From Oxytricha trifallax (lineage: Eukaryota; Ciliophora; Spirotrichea; Sporadotrichida; Oxytrichidae), in NCBI GenBank assembly GCA_000711775.1, contig ARYC01002114.1, positions 1 to 64,000 on the forward strand: a stretch of 64,000 bases of DNA, in the 5' to 3' direction. The notes under the pieces are model-generated. The model was not told the origin of the DNA. It made no database searches and saw nothing but the letters and a program-made list of their open reading frames with translations. A program made the translations under genes and the position numbers. This document shows, piece by piece, positions 59,198-64,000 of this stretch (the stretch's first letter is position 1; every line of letters starts with the position of its first letter).

Positions 59198-60986
59198 ATG
59201 AGTAGTATTAGTTCTTCAAAGAGTGGTCTCTCCCATCATAATAAAATGAACCGATCTGGCTATGACGGGGTGGGTGGCTATGACGATTTAGATGTAGATA
59301 ATCCTTTCCGCATTCCACCAGATGAGAAAATATTCTCGTTCAAGGAAGAGGAAAAAGAAAGAAAAATTGAGGAGCGTGACAAAAACAAGTCCATGAAGAT
59401 TTGGGAAAAGAACCGACCCACGAGAGAGGGCTGTTTAAGAAAAATTGGAGAGACAGACATCGAACCTTCAGCTCTAGCTATCAATCCAAAAGTGCAAAAG
59501 AAAATTAATGTTGGAGAAGCTGCTGGATTCACAATTCCAATCGAGAGACCTAAGAACAAGGAGAATCGTTATAAATTAATTGACAAGAAGCGTGAGATGT
59601 TCTTAGTTCAATAAATGCTTGAAACAAAGTAGAGAGAAATACAGAGATTAGAAGATCATGCATTTATGAGAGAAGATGGTCTGAATTGCTCTGAGAAAAT
59701 GCTTGCGCAAGATACTAACTCATTTATCGCATTCTTTAATGAAATTAAGGATAAAACATAACAAGCTAATAAGGATTATGAAGCTCTTAAATTCAAAAAG
59801 GCTTAGAAAACCTAAGAACTTTAAATACTATCAAAATTTCAATAAAAAATTGAAAAATTACTCAAACCTTAATTTAATAAAACTTAGATAAATAAACGAT
59901 GAGTAGACAATTTTAGTGAGTGGAATTAACAAGAACTTGGAGAGTTTAAGCATATTTTACGATTACAAAGTATTTTTAGATTCATTGGCAAGCAAGGAGA
60001 CTTAAGACGAAATGGAGAGAAAGAAAGAGATGCGTAGACGTAGAAGGGAAGAAATGGAAAAGAGAGATTAATTTGGTCAATCTCAAGGCAGAGGTGGATT
60101 TAATGGCACTGGAAAAAATTAGAATTCAAAAAATAGGCAAGGAGTGGCTGGTCCTTCAAATAACATGAAGAACGACGAAAGTGAAGTGCAGATTCCTCCA
60201 AAGCTAAGAGAGGTTATCGAAGAATCAGATGATGAGTACCCAATTAACTTCTAAGATCCAGATCAATTACTCGAAATATTCTCAACCCTTGAGGAGAAAA
60301 ACTTGTTCTTAATTCAGCAAGGCTAAGATGCGGAGCACTTACTTGAGACTAAGAAGCAAGAATATGATATGTTGAAGAATAACTATCAAAGAGAAATTGG
60401 GCTACTAAAAGGTTCTAAAACTGAGATAAAAACCAGAATTACAAAAACCGATGTCGAGAAAAATAATCTCGAGAACACTTCTTAAGATCAGCTGAATAAA
60501 GCATTAGACCCAAATATCTACACCAAAGTTGACTCCCAAGTAAAAGATCTCTATCAAATAGGCTTCGCAGATAAGGCCGAAGGTAAAATGGGAAATGCCT
60601 CTGTTATTCAACTGCTCAATGAAATTGAAAAGCTTATTGATGGATACCTGCTTGACTTCACTATAAGTGAGTAGATAGATAAGGACTGTGTGTAATCAGA
60701 GTCTACTAAGATTAAGAAAGCTCAAAGAGTTCAAAATAGAGAAGAGACTAAGTTGAAAGAAATGGAAGCCCAAGAAGAGAAGTTTTATTTAAATTTGCTG
60801 TAAATTCATGATTATTTTTAATGAAAGCGTAGACTTAAACAGGAGGAGAAAGACAAGAAGCAATTTATTAAAACTGGAAAGAACCCAATGACTAGAAGTG
60901 AGAAACCCGTTGTAAAGAGAGTCAAGGAAGTTAAAAGAGTTTTAACTGATGAGCAGATCGATTTAAAGAAATATTTAGAGGTTTGA
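59198..60986 (+). CDS. CFAP100: CFAP100 (CCDC37/MIA1) ciliary protein
   Basis: ATG at 59198 (MSSISSSKSGLSHHNKMNRS). The conserved N-terminal motif DNPFRIPPDEKIFSFKEEEK is followed by LIDKKREMFLVQQMLETKQR and EIQRLEDHAFMREDGLNCSE, the coiled-coil DUF4200-type region, then YDYKVFLDSLASK, a basic/Gly-rich linker, PINFQDPDQLLEIFSTLEEK, ENLKxx-like coiled coil, and a C-terminal LTDEQIDLKKYLEV with TGA at 60984-60986. CFAP100 forms the MIA complex with CFAP73 near the I1 inner dynein of motile cilia. IESs: a 16-base one at 59864-59879 and one at about 60780-60830 with AAG pointers. Head to head with KIF9. Confidence 0.88.
59864..59879 (+). other. 16-base IES with AAAC pointers (CFAP100)
   Basis: AAAC at 59864-59867 and 59880-59883. 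Removing 16 bases (not a multiple of three) joins KIEKLLK to LRQINDEQTILVSGINKNLE and restores the frame; without removal a TGA follows at once. The insert is AAACCTTAATTTAATA. Confidence 0.75.
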
Positions 60987-61374
60987 ACCAATAGTCTTAT
61001 AATTATAATTAAAGAAATTAGAATTAAAATCAAAATGACATTCTCAATTTCAGTTAATAATTTTGGTAAAATAAATGAGTAAAATTTGAGTATTTGTTTG
61101 GAAAACTATAAATGCAAAGAAAGAAATTTATTATTCAGTTTTAAATTATTAAATAAAATCTAAATTGATTCTTTATGAATTCCAAACTGTAATAATCTCA
61201 AAATTAGATTAAAATATTTATATTTAATATTAACTTGCCAAATATATCTCTTGTGAATTTATTCAAATTGAAATTATTTTTTTATAAAAATTAATTATTT
61301 AGTTACTATATTTTATCTATCTCACTGAGATTTATATACTACTTCATGATCTTCTGATGATTAATACTATTAAA

Positions 61375-62985
61375 TCACAGGCATTGGAAGTTAGTGCCCT
61401 GTTGTTGATACAAAGTGATCAAATCTTTTGAAATTTCTTTCAATCTGCCAATGTACACTCTGGCCATTACAATTCCAGTGTTTGAGTCGTCTGGCTGCTC
61501 GTCTCCAGCTGCGGTCAGATATTTTTGCTGATTTTGGGGTTCTTTTATCATTTCAGCCTCACTGTACTTCTTTAGTCTGTCACAGTAGCCATTCTCATTC
61601 AATTATCAATAAAATTTCTTTAATTGAACTTTTTGAATAGTAATTAATAATTCATGGTAATAATCTCAAGTACTTAAACTAAACTCTTGCCATATTTCCT
61701 GAGAAGTCTTTGTCCTGTGATTTCCAGTAGATTGAACAAGATCTAGGCACTCATTTGATGGAATGGATAGTTCACAGAGGATACCAAAAGTTAAAATAGT
61801 CTTCCAATGTATCTCTCCTCACTCATTAATGGAAATATGATTCTTAACACCTTTTAGAGTCTCCTGCTTGTCTCTTCGTAGCCCTCTCTGTAGATTGCTG
61901 GACTCCTATCATAAATAAATTAAAAATTGATAATAAATTTAATTTATTTATCAGTACCTGGTTTCTTATAACCTATTGCTTGAATCATCTCCCATTCATT
62001 GGGGAAGTCTTGTAGTCTGGGTTCTTAGGGCACCAATGCTAGAAACGCTCTAAAACATCTCCCAATAAAGATTTCTTTCAAACATATCTCAGGAATCTAT
62101 AATTATTAAAAAAACTCTTTTATATTTATTACATTAAACTATAGTTAATCTTGTATATATTATAGTGGTTTACTCTATCTAAGATATCAACATAAAACTC
62201 GTAGAGCATGCTTTTATGCGTATCTGTAGTTTATTGTATTTTCAATAAAGAAGAGAAAAATGATTTTTAAACAAAAAACACAGCGTGCTTTCCGAAGTCT
62301 GGTCTTCCAGCTTGCTAGGCTTTTTGAATAATGCTCTAGAGAACTTAGACAATAACTGTATATAAAACCCCAAATACGTATGTTCGCATGAGTTTGATAA
62401 GTGTATAAAGATGTTTAAATGGATCGATAAATAACAAAAATTATAAAATACAGATTTTAACTTAATTGGAAGGAGCAGATCCAGAGAATCGAAAAAGAAG
62501 ACTTGAGGATATTACGGCACCAATTATATAGTTTGATATTGATATGATTTTTAAGGTTGATTAGATTAATTTCCTATTTAAAGTTGAAAGCAGATCGGAA
62601 TGCTTCTCGAGATTTTTCAACATTAGAATAACACTCTACTGACCTGACCTAAGAATCCAGGCTGTTGGCATAAGCTTGATGTAATTTTTCAAGTTTCAAA
62701 CTGAAGACCCGAATTTTTTTATTTTTAGTTCCTATAAGTTTTAGCTATCGCCCTCTTCACATTTCTACTCGAGAATATTTAGTTATGGAAAGTGAAAGAA
62801 TTTGAATGTTAAAGGTACCGTGGATTCTAATTTTTTTAAAAAAGCCAATTTTGAATTGGCTCGTGCTTCAAAGTTGCGGAAATTTATCATAGCTCTTCAA
62901 CCACCGTCTTCTTATCACTTGAAGCTATTTGTTTAACGAGTTATTGCAAATAATCCTTAATTGAGGTAGTTTCGCAGTGAGCCAT
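61375..62985 (-). CDS. GLE1: GLE1-like mRNA export factor
   Basis: Probable start ATG at 62983-62985 (MAHCETTSIKDYLQQLVKQI). Blocks: about 62985-62890; 62720-62480 (SLKLEKLHQAYANSLDSQV; VEKSREAFRSAFNFKQEIN); 62345-62160 (SIIQKAQQAGRPDFGKHAVF); 62095-61960 (LKEIFIGRCFRAFLALVPQE; NEWEMIQAIGYKKPG); 61910-61680 (YREGYEETSRRLQKVLRIIF; SSVNYPFHQMSAQILFNLLE; ITGQRLLRKYGK); and 61602-61375 (MNENGYCDRLKKYSEAEMIK to TGA at 61375-61377). The helical C-terminal GLE1 domain is recognised from GY-x-E and the P-x8-ILFNLLEITG-x-RLLRKYG region. GLE1 activates the DEAD-box helicase Dbp5 at nuclear pores. Order and frame fit GLE1; the N-terminal half is weakly conserved. Confidence 0.72.
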
Positions 62986-63352
62986 GAATAAATCCGGAAA
63001 GGATATAGATGAAAAAGCATTATCTAAAACAGAAAAATTGTATTAATCCAGTCAAAATATTAATAATCCAGCTATTTAATATTAAAATCCAATGAAATTA
63101 ATTATTAAAATCTTTTAGTCACAGGATTTTAGATGACCTTTAAGACAGCTCCTTCTCAACTGTTAAATGCAGCTGCTGATAAGTTTTAATCTTTTTTCTT
63201 ACCCTCTATCAATAATTAGTAAAAATGGCAGAACAGGCAAACAAAGAAGAAAACTTACTTTAGATTTTTGAAAATCTACTTGCCAAGTAAATCTTGATGA
63301 TGCGGGTAAAATCAAGGGGATCAAATAAGAATTTAAAAATTTACAAGACATT
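62986..63352. other. Intergenic DNA between GLE1 and TBE copy 3
   Basis: Partly less AT-rich (about 63120-63330) with short open frames on both strands, none with recognisable features. It may hold the upstream part of GLE1 or another small block. Confidence 0.4.
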
Positions 63353-64000
63353 CAAAACCCCAAAACTTCTTAAAGAGGTTTATAAGTGCATTGATTTTTA
63401 GGGAAATTGTTTGGGGTTTTGGGGTTATTAATCAAATTCGATACAAAAATAGCAAGCTTTTTATGTCTATTTATGATAAAGAGTATATAGATTTAGTGTA
63501 TAAATTGCGATATAGATGTGATATTTACAGTTAATAAATCAAACCAGTACTTAATAATAAGTTAATTGCACTGCTCTTAAAGCGAAGTCCATCAACTATT
63601 CGCTCCAAGTCCCTTTTAACATTATAACTATAGCAATAATACCTGGATTCTATGCCTTAGAGGAATTCAAAGTTTTAATAGAGGTATATTGTATATGTTT
63701 TTATTGAGAAAGTATTGGGCTCACTTCTCTCTCGACCAGCGAGCTACTAAGTTTCACCGCCAGTTCCCTGAGTTGAAGATCTCTGCATAGTCTGTTTGCA
63801 AACATTTACAAACGAAACGGTATCTCTTACAAATATGTTAATCGTATCAAGAGAGTAGTTGATTTCACTCTGCCATTTTACAACAACAACTTAAATTATA
63901 TTTATAATTAAATGAAGAGAGCCTAATAGAGTAATATTAAGTTTATTCATGCCGACGAGGCTGTGTTTACATTCAACACTTTCATCTAGAAGTCTTGGCA
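63353..64000 (+). mobile_element. TBE transposon copy 3, left part
   Basis: Begins CAAAACCCCAAAACTTC at 63353 after an ATT target triplet (63350-63352) and follows the left terminal repeat of copy 2 (TTTATAAGTGC, GGGGTTATTA). The transposase start region follows. The window ends inside the transposase gene. Confidence 0.92.
63463..64000 (+). pseudogene. TBE transposase, copy 3, 5' part
   Basis: ATG at 63463 begins MSIYDKEYIDLVYKLRY, giving the authentic start that is lost in copy 2. The N-terminal part reads PVLNNKLIALLLKRSPSTIR. An 8-base deletion relative to copy 2 near 63708 and one extra base near 63798 change the frame, so this copy is also broken. It reaches HADEAVFTFNTF at the window end. 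Confidence 0.85.

Noticed and set aside
59278-59559. 93-codon minus-strand frame opposite CFAP100
   Set aside because: It mirrors the strongly conserved plus-strand CFAP100 frame and has no features of its own.

Overview
This window looks like germline (micronuclear) DNA from a spirotrich ciliate of the Oxytricha/Tetmemena/Stylonychia type. Four observations support this. (1) Long reading frames are open only if TAA and TAG are read as glutamine and TGA is the only stop; the 448-residue arginine methyltransferase at 44.7-46.0 kb is the clearest case. (2) Most genes are cut into coding blocks (macronuclear-destined segments, MDSs) separated by very AT-rich inserts (internal eliminated sequences, IESs) that begin and end with short direct repeats (pointers). 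Removing one pointer plus the insert restores frame and family similarity. (3) Three Telomere-Bearing Elements (TBE, Tc1/IS630-type DNA transposons ending in C4A4C4A4) are present. (4) At least one gene has an inverted coding block. The species cannot be fixed from sequence alone, and no sequence search was run.

Layout. 1-2189 is the right part of one TBE. 2.9-36 kb holds four tandem, same-strand copies (called a, b, c, d here) of an unrecognised membrane-protein family with two membrane spans and a long polar tail. Copy a lacks its front half, and copy b carries a complete TBE (10728-14771) flanked by inverted copies of one coding block. Two large palindromic elements (7060-8058 and 27063-28000) and other inverted-repeat elements (24.3, 25.7 and 57 kb) sit in non-coding DNA. 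The remainder of 2-36 kb is very AT-rich and shows no genes.

From 36.5 to 63 kb the window is gene-dense and mostly single-copy. It contains a TRP/polycystin-like cation channel (-), a membrane RING-H2 ubiquitin ligase (+), an unrecognised helical protein (+), a PRMT1-type arginine methyltransferase (-), a coiled-coil protein (-), isoprenylcysteine carboxyl methyltransferase (+), a pseudokinase (-), a CDT2-like WD40 protein (-), a Ulp1/SENP-like gene with an inverted last block, a Cys-rich-N-terminus protein (-), kinesin-9/KIF9 (-), CFAP100 (+, head to head with KIF9) and the mRNA-export factor GLE1 (-). A third TBE starts at 63353 and runs off the end.

The strongest unusual observations are the inverted block in the Ulp1-like gene, whose predicted product has lost two catalytic residues; the two giant palindromes with oppositely oriented loops; a small palindromic element family found in IESs; and IES gain or loss at matching positions among the tandem paralogs. 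Block boundaries are approximate unless a pointer is stated.
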